Of a DNA stretch of 43,844 bases, positions 26,594 through 33,844 are shown piece by piece. Each line of letters starts with the position of its first letter. Position 1 is the first letter of the stretch. Where the stretch lies: contig JAUNOP010000018.1 of assembly GCA_030537135.1 (NCBI GenBank), positions 1-43,844 on the forward strand. Direction: 5' to 3'. This DNA comes from Eubacteriales bacterium. Its GTDB lineage: Bacteria > Bacillota > Clostridia > Lachnospirales > Lachnospiraceae. The notes beneath the pieces were generated by a model. It worked only from the letters and a program-made list of their open reading frames with translations. It ran no database searches and was not told the origin of the DNA. The position numbers and the translations under genes were made by a program.

Positions 26594-26908
26594 TTATATC
26601 CCCGCTAAATAAATTCCCACCCAAAGCACCATCAGAATTCCGTTTGCAATGGAGCCTATCACACTGTATGTATGGGAATATTTCTCATTGGAAAAGCTCT
26701 TAAGCCCCTGAAAGAATCCATATACAGACAGCATCATGGAAAACAGGCAAAGTCCTCCGCAAACAACTCCTCCATTGCCATTAAGAGCAAAGGAAACTAT
26801 AACAGCCGCCAAAAGAAGCACAACAGAGACAATAAAAAGTCCCAGACACAGCTTTCCGCGCGGCTCCTCCCTGCGCTTTGCAAAAGCATATCTATACCTT
26901 TTTGCCAT
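26594..26908 (-). CDS. Small membrane protein, function unknown
   Basis: 104 residues. A basic N-terminus (MAKRYRYAFAKRREEPRGK) is followed by about three membrane segments, including LCLGLFIVSVVLLLAAVIVS and VVCGGLCLFSMMLSVYGF. It resembles a DUF family common in Lachnospiraceae (possibly DUF6142), which I cannot confirm here. The start overlaps the VanZ gene end by 17 bases and the stop is 2 bases before the HD-domain gene, so the three are one operon. Confidence 0.75.
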   Translation of the reverse strand: MAKRYRYAFAKRREEPRGKLCLGLFIVSVVLLLAAVIVSFALNGNGGVVCGGLCLFSMMLSVYGFFQGLKSFSNEKYSHTYSVIGSIANGILMVLWVGIYLAGI

Positions 26909-27365
26909 AGTATCCCCTCCTTATCTGATTGCATATCCAGAATAAAAGATATCCTGCCAAAGCTCCCAGTGTATTTAGAATCAAATCATCCACGTCAAAG
27001 CATCCCACTCTGGTGACGAGCTGAATCGTCTCTACCAAAAGACTGATTGCAAAGCCTGATGTGGTAATTAAAAAACCATTTCTCATATTTCCCAGGATTA
27101 CCGGTAAAATAAAGCCATAAGGAATAAAACCCAGCACATTGCCAAAAACATTGGAAAACATCGCTTCCCATCCCAATTCTCTTCTATAATTCCAAAAGCG
27201 CCGGATTTCCACAAATGGAATCAGATTGTAGCGATAGGTTCTCTCTTCATCTACTACTCTTCCATAGCTTTCAGAGAAAAAGAGGAAGTACATGAGCAGC
27301 AAAACGTAAATCAGAAACAGAATTCCTCCTGCGGTTCTGATAATCCTTTTCGTTTTCTTTTTCAA
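26892..27365 (-). CDS. VanZ-family membrane protein
   Basis: 157 residues from a TTG start at 27365, with AGGAGG about 10 bases upstream. A longer in-frame GTG start would place MGIANIRL inside a palindromic repeat and is rejected. About four membrane segments; the VanZ pattern is in NLIPFVEIRRFW, NVFGNVLGFIPYGFILPVI and VETIQLVTRVGCFDVDDLIL then NTLGALAGYL. VanZ relatives are linked to glycopeptide tolerance, but most chromosomal members have no known role. Confidence 0.85.
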   Translation of the reverse strand: MKKKTKRIIRTAGGILFLIYVLLLMYFLFFSESYGRVVDEERTYRYNLIPFVEIRRFWNYRRELGWEAMFSNVFGNVLGFIPYGFILPVILGNMRNGFLITTSGFAISLLVETIQLVTRVGCFDVDDLILNTLGALAGYLLFWICNQIRRGYYGKKV

Positions 27366-27423
27366 TCTGTCCAGTCCTCCTGCGGTAAAAAGCCACACCA
27401 GACTGTGCGGCTTTTCTTGCCAG

Positions 27424-27487
27424 ATCAAGCGGATATTCGCAATACCCACAGGGTACGATGTCCGCTTCGCTGCTTAATACGTTAAAT
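27424..27487. repeat. Palindromic repeat family 1, long copy
   Basis: Begins TCAAGCGGATATTCGCAAT and ends CTTAATACGTTAAAT, with a 19-base centre (ACCCACAGGGTACGATG region) that the 45-bp copies lack. The centre contains its own CCCACAGGG palindrome. Its end supplies the stop codon of the 50-residue gene. Confidence 0.8.
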
Positions 27488-27634
27488 CGTAATATCTTCT
27501 TTTCTCTTCAGCAGTCTTGCTCCTGTGATAATCATAATGGTTCCAGCGGCAATTCCTGTTGTCAGCGTAACAATTCCCACTGCCAGGTTTGCCACACCAA
27601 TTCTGGACATGGTTTTATATATTTTTTCGTTCAT
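27482..27634 (-). CDS. Small hydrophobic membrane protein (50 residues)
   Basis: Starts MNEKIYKTMSRIGVANLAVG and ends GARLLKRKEDITI. There are two short hydrophobic stretches joined by TLTTGIAAG, with a positively charged tail. AAGGAGA lies 7 bases before the ATG. The gene lies 90 bases after pyrE, in the same direction. No family is recognised, but the ribosome site, composition and length argue for a real gene. The TAA stop falls within a palindromic repeat. Confidence 0.7.
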   Translation of the reverse strand: MNEKIYKTMSRIGVANLAVGIVTLTTGIAAGTIMIITGARLLKRKEDITI

Positions 27635-27724
27635 TCCACACTCTCCTTACCCCATGATTGGCTGTATGTCTGCAGATTGGCGCTCCTTGCCTGTTCCTTT
27701 GCAGGCAGGAGAGATAGCCCTTTG

Positions 27725-28399
27725 TTATTCTGCTCCATACTGCTCATAATATGCGTCAATGGCAGCTTTGAGAACATCGTCAATGATAATTTTGCCTTTG
27801 TATTCTCTGTTGTACAGATGCTCCACAACCTCAGCCATTGTCACAATCGCGGTTGTCTGAAGACCATATTTTTCTTCGATTTCCTTCAGAGCGCTCTTGC
27901 TTCCCTGCCCTCTTTCCATACGGTCTACAGACACAACAAGACCAATCGGGCTTACCTCTCCCTGTGCCTTGATAATGGGGAGTGTCTCCTGAATAGAGGT
28001 TCCGGCAGTCGTCACATCCTCGATAATCACGATTTTATCGCCGTCCTGAATCGGACTTCCCAGAAGGATTCCCTTGTCTCCATGGTCCTTCATCTCTTTT
28101 CTGTTGGAACAGTAGCGGATATCCTTTCCATACTTCTCGCTGATTGCCATGGTTGCTGCCACAGTCAGAGGAATTCCCTTGTAAGCAGGTCCAAACAGCA
28201 CGTCAAAATCCAGACCAAATTTGTTCTCAATCGCTCTTGCATAATATTCTCCCAGCTTGCGCAGCTGCGTACCTGTGCGGTAAAAGCCTGTGTTCACAAA
28301 AAACGGAGTTTTTCTCCCGCTCTTTGTGACAAAGTCTCCAAATTTCAGTACATTGCAGTCAATCATAAATTCAATAAATTCCTGTTTATAGGTCTCCAT
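27725..28399 (-). CDS. pyrE: Orotate phosphoribosyltransferase
   Basis: 224 residues. Joins orotate and PRPP to OMP, step five of UMP synthesis. The PRPP loop is IVIIEDVTTAGTS (near residue 120), and DVLFGPAYKGIPL and the flexible Arg/Lys loop KEMKDHGDKG are present. Last of the pyrF-K-D-E run, 20 bases after pyrD. Confidence 0.97.
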   Translation of the reverse strand: METYKQEFIEFMIDCNVLKFGDFVTKSGRKTPFFVNTGFYRTGTQLRKLGEYYARAIENKFGLDFDVLFGPAYKGIPLTVAATMAISEKYGKDIRYCSNRKEMKDHGDKGILLGSPIQDGDKIVIIEDVTTAGTSIQETLPIIKAQGEVSPIGLVVSVDRMERGQGSKSALKEIEEKYGLQTTAIVTMAEVVEHLYNREYKGKIIIDDVLKAAIDAYYEQYGAE

Positions 28400-28419
28400 G
28401 CCTAATTCCTCCTTATTTT

Positions 28420-29322
28420 TTACCGAACCGCTCCGATGAGAGTGCGGATATCCTTTACTCCCTTGTCTTCCATAAACTGGCGCATACCCTCAATGATTTC
28501 AATGGTTGCACAGGGATTATGAAAATTGGCGGTTCCCACAGACACGGCTGTGGCGCCTGCCATCAGAAATTCCAGAGCATCCTCTGCGCTCTGGATGCCT
28601 CCCATCCCAATAATCGGCAGCTTTACAGCCTGCGCTGTCTGATACACCATGCGCACGGCAATAGGCTTTATGGCAGGTCCGCTCATGCCTCCGGTTTTAT
28701 TTGCCAGAGCAAAGGTTCTCCGGTTGATATCGATTTTCATTCCTGTGAGCGTATTAATCAGGGAGAGTACGTCCGCCCCGCCAGCCTCGGCAGCCCGCGC
28801 CGTCTCCGTGATATCCGCCACATTTGGACTGAGCTTCATGATCACCGGCTGTCTGGCTTTCTTCTTGACAGCGGCAGTGATGGCCTCCACAGCCTTTGGA
28901 TCCTGGCCAAAGGCAATTCCTCCCTCTTTCACATTCGGACAGGAGATATTGATTTCCAGCATGTCCACAGGCTCATCCGCCAGTCTTTCTACAACCTCGC
29001 AGTAATCCTCTGTTGTTTTTCCGCACACATTTACAATAATCTTTGTATCATATTTTTTGAGAAACGGGATGTCTCTTCTGCAGAACACATCGATTCCAGG
29101 GTTCTGAAGGCCTATGGCATTGAGCATGCCTCCATAGGTCTCTGTGATGCGGGGCGTCGGATTTCCCGGCCACGGAACATTAGCAACTCCCTTTGTAACC
29201 ACAGCTCCCAGAGCATTCAAATCCACAAATTCACTGTATTCCTGTCCTGAGCCAAAAGTCCCTGATGCTGTCATTACCGGGTTCTTCAGCTCCACGCCTG
29301 CTATCTGCACTTTCATATTCAT
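28420..29322 (-). CDS. pyrD: Dihydroorotate dehydrogenase, class 1B catalytic subunit
   Basis: 300 residues from ATG 29322, which shares one base with the pyrK stop codon (TGATG) and has GGAGGTGGAG upstream; a longer start would lie inside pyrK. It oxidises dihydroorotate to orotate on FMN, passing electrons to PyrK. The catalytic cysteine is in NISCPNVKEGG, with NVCGKT and the FMN phosphate site GMGGI ... SVGTAN. The adjacent pyrK shows it is the NAD-linked 1B form. Confidence 0.97.
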   Translation of the reverse strand: MNMKVQIAGVELKNPVMTASGTFGSGQEYSEFVDLNALGAVVTKGVANVPWPGNPTPRITETYGGMLNAIGLQNPGIDVFCRRDIPFLKKYDTKIIVNVCGKTTEDYCEVVERLADEPVDMLEINISCPNVKEGGIAFGQDPKAVEAITAAVKKKARQPVIMKLSPNVADITETARAAEAGGADVLSLINTLTGMKIDINRRTFALANKTGGMSGPAIKPIAVRMVYQTAQAVKLPIIGMGGIQSAEDALEFLMAGATAVSVGTANFHNPCATIEIIEGMRQFMEDKGVKDIRTLIGAVR

Positions 29323-30104
29323 CACAGCTCCACCTCCGTACTCAAAAATACAGGGCCGTCCTTGCACACACGCTTGTTATGCACATGAGAATGTTCGTCT
29401 ATTTCTGTGGATTTGCACACGCAGCCAAGACAGGCTCCGATTCCGCATGCCATGCGCTCCTCCATGGAAATCCAGCATGGAATCTGCTTTTCAAGGGCAT
29501 ATGCCTTGATGGCCCGAAGCATGGGAGCAGGACCGCAGGCCATAATCACATCTGCCTCCAGGGCGTTCTCCCGAACAGCATCCATGACATTGCCATGCGT
29601 TCCAAAGCTTCCATCCTCTGTCGCAGCAAAAAGCTCTCCATTTTCTGAAAGCTCTTCTGTGAGAAAGAGCTCGTCCCGGTAGCCCACAATAATTTTCTTA
29701 TCTGCTTTCAGCTCCTTTGCAGTCTGAAGCATGGGAGGGATTCCGATTCCTCCTCCCATGAGAAAGACACGTTTTCCCTCTGCCTCCTTTAATGGGAAGC
29801 CATTTCCCAGAGGTCCCAGAACCTCAAGTCCAATCCCCGGATGGAGCTTTGAAAACTGCTCTGTTCCTGTGTTTTTTCCTGTGACGCGGTATACAAGGCG
29901 AATTCTTCCTCTCTCCCTGTCTATCTCGCAAATACTGATGGGTCTTGGCAGGATTTTCCCTGCATCTCTTGTATATACAGACAAAAACTGCCCTGGAGCA
30001 GCTTCCTTTGCGATAGTCTGTGTCTGCAGCCACATGCTGTAGATGCCTCCCGCAATCTGCTCCTGACTTACAATCGTACATGTTTCTTTTTTCTTTGTAC
30101 TCAT
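29322..30104 (-). CDS. pyrK: Dihydroorotate dehydrogenase electron transfer subunit
   Basis: 260 residues. Carries FAD and a [2Fe-2S] cluster and passes electrons from PyrD to NAD+. FAD-binding RPISICEI is near residue 55, the nucleotide-binding GGGIGIPPML near 115, and the cluster cysteines lie in MACGIGACLGCVCK with a fourth in KRVCKDGPVF. It overlaps pyrD by one base and follows pyrF after 33 bases. Confidence 0.97.
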   Translation of the reverse strand: MSTKKKETCTIVSQEQIAGGIYSMWLQTQTIAKEAAPGQFLSVYTRDAGKILPRPISICEIDRERGRIRLVYRVTGKNTGTEQFSKLHPGIGLEVLGPLGNGFPLKEAEGKRVFLMGGGIGIPPMLQTAKELKADKKIIVGYRDELFLTEELSENGELFAATEDGSFGTHGNVMDAVRENALEADVIMACGPAPMLRAIKAYALEKQIPCWISMEERMACGIGACLGCVCKSTEIDEHSHVHNKRVCKDGPVFLSTEVEL

Positions 30105-30137
30105 GTGACAAACTCCTCTTATTGTTACATAAAATTC

Positions 30138-31064
30138 TTATCTGCTTTGAAGCGCCTGACTGATATCTGTTACCATGTCCTTGACGGCCTGACGGGAAGC
30201 GTCCGCATAGGCTCTCTCTCCAAAGGAGGCATATTTCTCCTGCTTATAGGCAGCAATAATTCCTCTGGAAGAATTCACAATCGCTCCCAGACCATCCTTG
30301 TCAAAGAAATGCACAAGATCTGCCCCCTTTCCGCCCTGCGCGCCATAACCCGGCACCAGGATAAAGGTCTTTGGCATAAGTTTTCTCAAAATTCTTCCCT
30401 GCTCAGGATAGGTAGCTCCCACTACTGCGCCGATATAACTATAGGAAGCTCCCATGTGATCTGTTCCCCACTCGTTTACCTTCTCTCCTACCCATTCATA
30501 AAGCGGACGGCCGTCAATGATTCTGTCCTGAAACTCGCCGCTGGACGGATTCGATGTTTTTACAAGAATGAATAATCCCTTTTTTTCCTGCTTACATACG
30601 TCAATGAATGGTTTTACACAGTCTGTTCCCATGTAGGGATTGATAGTGGCAAAGTCCTCGTCAAAGGGTACATAGGTTTTGCTTCCTACCTGTACTCTTC
30701 CCAAATGACCGACTGCATAGGCAGCTGAGGTGGAACCGATATCTCCTCTCTTGATATCTCCGATGACAATTAGCCCTTTTTCCTTACAGTAATCCACAGT
30801 TTTCTTATAGGCAATCACGCCTTCCACGCCAAACTGCTCATACATGGCAATCTGGGGCTTTACTGCTGGGATAAGGTCATACACAGCGTCTACAATTCCC
30901 TTATTAAACTGCCAAATGGCCTCTGCTGCTCCCTTAAGAGTCTCTCCATGCTCCTTAAATGCTTGTTCCTTAATATAAGAAGGAACATAAGCAAGCATAG
31001 GGTCCAGTCCTACCACAACAGGTGCGTTTGTCTTCTGAATTTTCTCAATCAGCGTGTTTATCAT
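30138..31064 (-). CDS. pyrF: Orotidine 5'-phosphate decarboxylase, subfamily 2
   Basis: 308 residues from ATG 31064, chosen because AAGGAGA lies 8 bases upstream and MINTLIEKIQ is the family start; the longer frame crosses a mobile element. Converts OMP to UMP. VVGLDPML near the start and the catalytic Asp-Lys-x2-Asp in GDIKRGDIGST mark it, and its length is that of the larger subfamily 2 form. It is first of pyrF-K-D-E. Its leader carries mobile element copy D. No PyrR-type attenuator was recognised. Confidence 0.97.
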   Translation of the reverse strand: MINTLIEKIQKTNAPVVVGLDPMLAYVPSYIKEQAFKEHGETLKGAAEAIWQFNKGIVDAVYDLIPAVKPQIAMYEQFGVEGVIAYKKTVDYCKEKGLIVIGDIKRGDIGSTSAAYAVGHLGRVQVGSKTYVPFDEDFATINPYMGTDCVKPFIDVCKQEKKGLFILVKTSNPSSGEFQDRIIDGRPLYEWVGEKVNEWGTDHMGASYSYIGAVVGATYPEQGRILRKLMPKTFILVPGYGAQGGKGADLVHFFDKDGLGAIVNSSRGIIAAYKQEKYASFGERAYADASRQAVKDMVTDISQALQSR

Positions 31065-31112
31065 CTGAAAATCTCCTTTTTTAACTTGTCTTAGCAAGAA
31101 GTCTCCCACTTC

Positions 31113-31246
31113 GTTACTGTTCACTCCGTTCGCAGTAACGAAGCCAAAATTCCAGATTGCCTGCGGCAATGGAATTTTGGCTTGTATGTCTCGAGATTTT
31201 GGCATATACATGCCAAAACACCTCGCGGGACAGTAGCCGTGTGAAC
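31113..31246. mobile_element. MITE-like element, copy D (134 bp, inverted), in pyrF leader
   Basis: It lies in reverse orientation to copies B and C. GTTACTGTTCAC is intact on the left; the right end is shortened to GTGTGAAC. CCCACTTC lies directly on both sides (31105-31112 and 31247-31254), a perfect 8-bp duplication. Inside are a hairpin GCCAAAATTCCA/TGGAATTTTGGC (31143-31181) and a TTTTGGCAT/ATGCCAAAA hairpin (about 31196-31218). The first replaces, with unrelated sequence, the hairpin seen at that place in copies B and C. Confidence 0.8.
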
Positions 31247-31254
31247 CCCACTTC

Positions 31255-31578
31255 CAAAGCGGCAAGGATGCATTGCCATCCATTCTTGTTTTTTCTAAAA
31301 ATACTGCTATACTAAATACAATGATTAGTACATTGACAGCGAGAAATCCCCCTCTTCTTAAGTGGTGGGAGCACGTCACACAATTGTGCCTTCTCCCTCG
31401 CTTTTCTGCGCAGAAAGAGATATGCACATCTCTATACATTACTATACACGAAAATTGTCATATTAGCAAATTATTTTTATGAACCTTTGTCCGGGAGTTA
31501 TTATAAAAGGTTCCTGTTCACAGGGACTATAAAAGTTCTCACTTAAAGTGGAGGCCTCCTTGACACGTTCAAACTGTG
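31255..31578. other. Non-coding stretch between copies D and C
   Basis: No supported gene; short open frames lack ribosome sites. AT-rich parts at 31300-31330 may hold the pyrF promoter, but no convincing -35/-10 pair was found. The whole gap 31065-31923 is taken up by copies D and C, this stretch, and the csp promoter and leader. Confidence 0.4.
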
Positions 31579-31586
31579 CTGTTTTT

Positions 31587-31719
31587 GTTACTGTTCACGG
31601 GCGACTATTCCGCGAGGTGTTTTCGTGCCTCTGGCATGAAAATCCCGAGATAATCGGCGCGAAATGCAGCATTTCTGTGCATCGCGAAGCGTGTTGCTGT
31701 GAACGCAGTGAACAGTAAC
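31587..31719. mobile_element. MITE-like element, copy C (133 bp), upstream of csp
   Basis: Perfect 12-bp inverted ends and a perfect 8-bp duplication CTGTTTTT at 31579-31586 and 31720-31727. Inner hairpins are TTTTCGTGCC/GGCATGAAAA, all paired with one G-T, and CGCG-AATGCAG/CTGTGCAT-CGCG. It is the best-preserved copy and defines the family. It ends 37 bases before the csp -35. No coding capacity. Confidence 0.9.
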
Positions 31720-31756
31720 CTGTTTTTAGAGAGAAACGAAAACTTTCAGATTTTTC

Positions 31757-31785
31757 TTGACTTTTTCTTAGTCCAAAGGTATAAT
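31757..31785 (+). promoter_or_regulatory. csp promoter
   Basis: TTGACT (31757-31762), 17-bp spacer, perfect TATAAT (31780-31785). It starts an unusually long leader of about 130 bases before the csp ATG. Confidence 0.85.
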
Positions 31786-31816
31786 TTAGTTATAGATGAT
31801 TATGGATGTAACGATT

Positions 31817-31878
31817 ATCACTAGCTATTAGAGATTGTATATTACATAATATAGTCTGTAATAGCTGGTGATTTTTTT
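31817..31878 (+). promoter_or_regulatory. Terminator-like hairpin in the csp 5' leader
   Basis: ATCACTAGCTATTA (31817-31830) pairs with TAATAGCTGGTGAT (31859-31872) over 14 bp with one G-T, followed by seven or more Ts. It lies between promoter and gene, so it can act as an attenuator or as a cold-responsive switch. Cold-shock gene leaders are known to refold with temperature; the mechanism here is inference. Confidence 0.6.
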
Positions 31879-31923
31879 CGCCAGAAACTCTTTTTAATTT
31901 TTATTTTTTATGGAGGTAACATC

Positions 31924-32124
31924 ATGAACAAGGGAACTGTTAAATGGTTCAATGCTGAAAAAGGATACGGTTTTATTACCGGCGAGGACGGAGCTGACGT
32001 GTTCGTACATTTTTCCGCAATTAACGGAGAGGGATTCAAATCTCTGGAAGAAGGACAGGCTGTATCTTATGACTTGACAGAAGGCGCTCGCGGAATGCAG
32101 GCTGCTAACGTTACTAAGTTATAA
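31924..32124 (+). CDS. Cold-shock protein, CspA family
   Basis: 66 residues, single cold-shock domain. It binds single-stranded RNA and DNA and melts RNA structure. RNP1-like KGYGFIT and RNP2-like VFVHFSAI are both present, with [11 protein letters not shown] at the start. GGAGG lies before the ATG. Several paralogues per genome are usual, so no specific csp letter is given. A strong terminator follows after 60 bases. Confidence 0.97.
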   Translation: MNKGTVKWFNAEKGYGFITGEDGADVFVHFSAINGEGFKSLEEGQAVSYDLTEGARGMQAANVTKL

Positions 32125-32184
32125 TTGACTGCCAGGAATACAGGACACAGCTTCTTATAAATCCTGTGTATGTGCATTCAAAGA

Positions 32185-32213
32185 GCCTCCGGTGCTGCAC
32201 CGGAGGCCTTTTT
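32185..32213. terminator. csp terminator
   Basis: GCCTCCGGTG and CACCGGAGGC form a perfect 10-bp stem around CTG, followed by CTTTTT. It may also serve the convergent gene at 32287-32553. A second small hairpin GTCTGCT/AGCAGAC (32258-32278) lies just after that gene. Confidence 0.9.
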
Positions 32214-32286
32214 CCATTGCTTTATATCAGCCTGCTGTTGGCTGGCCGCATTTTCCTGTCTGCTATGTATCAGCAGACTCCCTTTC

Positions 32287-32553
32287 CTACTCTTGTGCAG
32301 CTGCCAGGGTCAAATCCGAAAGATAATCATTGACTGCTGTCATATCGACCTCTGTCTGCTCTACTGCTGACTGGGTCTGTGTATCTTCAGCTGTCAGTCT
32401 TCCATATGTGGAATATCCAATCCAGCCGATTACTGCAACACACACGAGAGCTGCTGCTGTCTTCTCCAGCGTCAGCATTCTCTTCTCCTTTTTAATGATT
32501 TGCTTGCGGTTTGCTTTCTGTGCTTTATAGGCATCTACTTTTTTCTGACTCAT
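32287..32553 (-). CDS. Small single-span membrane protein, function unknown
   Basis: 88 residues. A very basic N-terminal part (MSQKKVDAYKAQKANRKQII then KKEKR) precedes one membrane segment (TAAALVCVAVIGWIGYSTYG, about residues 32-50) and an acidic tail of about 38 residues. This predicts an N-in, C-out protein. AAGGAG precedes the ATG. No named family recognised. It lies between csp (convergent) and the DegV gene (upstream, same strand). Confidence 0.7.
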   Translation of the reverse strand: MSQKKVDAYKAQKANRKQIIKKEKRMLTLEKTAAALVCVAVIGWIGYSTYGRLTAEDTQTQSAVEQTEVDMTAVNDYLSDLTLAAAQE

Positions 32554-32643
32554 AGACTATGCTCCTTTATCTGCAAAAATAATCTGACTTCTGTCAGTAT
32601 CACGTAACTTTCAGTATAGCATATTTCTGCAAAAATGGGAAGC

Positions 32644-33498
32644 CTATACTACCACAATAACTCCGCCGTCATTGGCGTACATACTGCTCAGACCCGCTGT
32701 ATCCAATACGACCACATCCTTCCATTGCTTACGTCCCATCAGAGCTTCCTTAAGCATCTGGGCTCTCTGAGCACAGTTGCAATGGGAAATCGCCAGGATG
32801 CGCTCCTTGCTGTCTGTTACAGAACCCACAACATAATCTGCCATTTTTACCATAGCCTTGTTAATGCCTCTTGCCTGGTCAATCTGCTGAATACTTCCGT
32901 CAGGTGTGGAACCCATGACAGGCTTGATCTTCAGTGCAGACGCCACAAAGGCTTTAATTCCGCTCAGTCTTCCATTCTTCCTCAGAGTTTCAAGGTTCTC
33001 CAGGACAAAGAACGTATGCTGAGACTCAATATAGGCTTCCACTGTGGAGACAATCTCCTCAAAAGGAAGTCCTGCCTCCTCACACTCCACAATCTTCATA
33101 GCAATGAGTGTCTCTCCTATAGAAGCGGAACAGGAATTAAATACATGGATTTTCTTATCAGGCGCTTCCTCCAGCGCAAGGCTGCGTCCAAGCTGGGCGC
33201 TGTTATAGGAACCGCTCAGATTCGCAGAAATGGTCACAATGTATACACGCTCTGCATCTCCCTGTGCTGCCATGCGGTAGCTCTCTGGAGAAGGGCAGGC
33301 AGATTTTGGACATTCTGGAGAGGCTGCCACCCTTTTCAGAAAATCCATCTGGTCAAAATTCTCATCATCTATAATATCTACATCATCAACCGTCATCACA
33401 AAGGGAATGGACACAAATCTGGGGTCCTGCTTCCAGCTTTGCAATAATTCACCGCAGCTATCTATCACAATCTTGTATTTTAAAAATTCGCGTTCCAA
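32644..33498 (-). CDS. DegV family fatty-acid-binding protein
   Basis: 284 residues, usual length. DegV proteins bind a fatty acid and in some Firmicutes (FakB) present it to the kinase FakA for phospholipid synthesis. YKIVIDSCGEL is the family start, with TISANLSGSYNSAQ (fatty-acid head-group region) near residue 93 and GRLSG near 180. No fakA gene is adjacent, so this member's partner is unknown. Confidence 0.92.
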   Translation of the reverse strand: MEREFLKYKIVIDSCGELLQSWKQDPRFVSIPFVMTVDDVDIIDDENFDQMDFLKRVAASPECPKSACPSPESYRMAAQGDAERVYIVTISANLSGSYNSAQLGRSLALEEAPDKKIHVFNSCSASIGETLIAMKIVECEEAGLPFEEIVSTVEAYIESQHTFFVLENLETLRKNGRLSGIKAFVASALKIKPVMGSTPDGSIQQIDQARGINKAMVKMADYVVGSVTDSKERILAISHCNCAQRAQMLKEALMGRKQWKDVVVLDTAGLSSMYANDGGVIVVV

Positions 33499-33660
33499 TT
33501 ACATCGTCCTCTTTTCCATTATATGTAGTTCTAAATACTATATTTTATTTTATCATAGTCCCATGTATTTGAAAAGAGTTTTCGTAAAAACTCTAGGAAT
33601 TTTTAAACAAATGCCGTATACTTACTCTGAAAGCAAGCCAAGCAGCCAGGGCTGCATATA

Positions 33661-33790
33661 AGCAGACATGGATATTCGGCGCGCCCGAAATATGAACAGG
33701 CAGTGTACCTTGCGAATACCTTTGGCAGATACGCAAGCGCCACAAATCCGAAATATATCTGCGGTAGCTCTCTGATGACAATTGATTTAC
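33661..33790 (+). pseudogene. Possible C-terminal remnant of a short-chain dehydrogenase
   Basis: One plus-strand frame reads KYEQAVYLANTFGRYASATN, then PKYICGSSLMTIDLP, with codon use like the neighbours but no start or ribosome site. The AVYLA ... YICGSSLMTID pattern resembles the C-terminal end of SDR oxidoreductases (YLAS ... ITG-xL-IDGG). If so it is a relic. The gap 33499-33844 otherwise holds a small hairpin AGAGTTTT/AAAAACTCT (33575-33594) and no gene. Confidence 0.25.
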
Positions 33791-33844
33791 CAATACGTTT
33801 CTTCGCTTTAAAACCTGTAAATGCTATAGAAAGGAGTTCTATTT

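Noticed and set aside
27366-27449. Longer VanZ start (MGIANIRL...)
   Set aside because: Encoded by a palindromic repeat, with no ribosome site; TTG 27365 has AGGAGG upstream.
31065-31320. PyrR-type attenuator before pyrF
   Set aside because: No PyrR anti-antiterminator motif and no T-run terminator on the pyrF strand; the hairpins belong to copy D.
31065-31439. N-terminal extension of pyrF
   Set aside because: It would translate mobile element copy D; the true start has AAGGAGA and family-typical sequence.
31273-31482. Small open frame between copies D and C
   Set aside because: No ribosome site, biased composition, no family resemblance.
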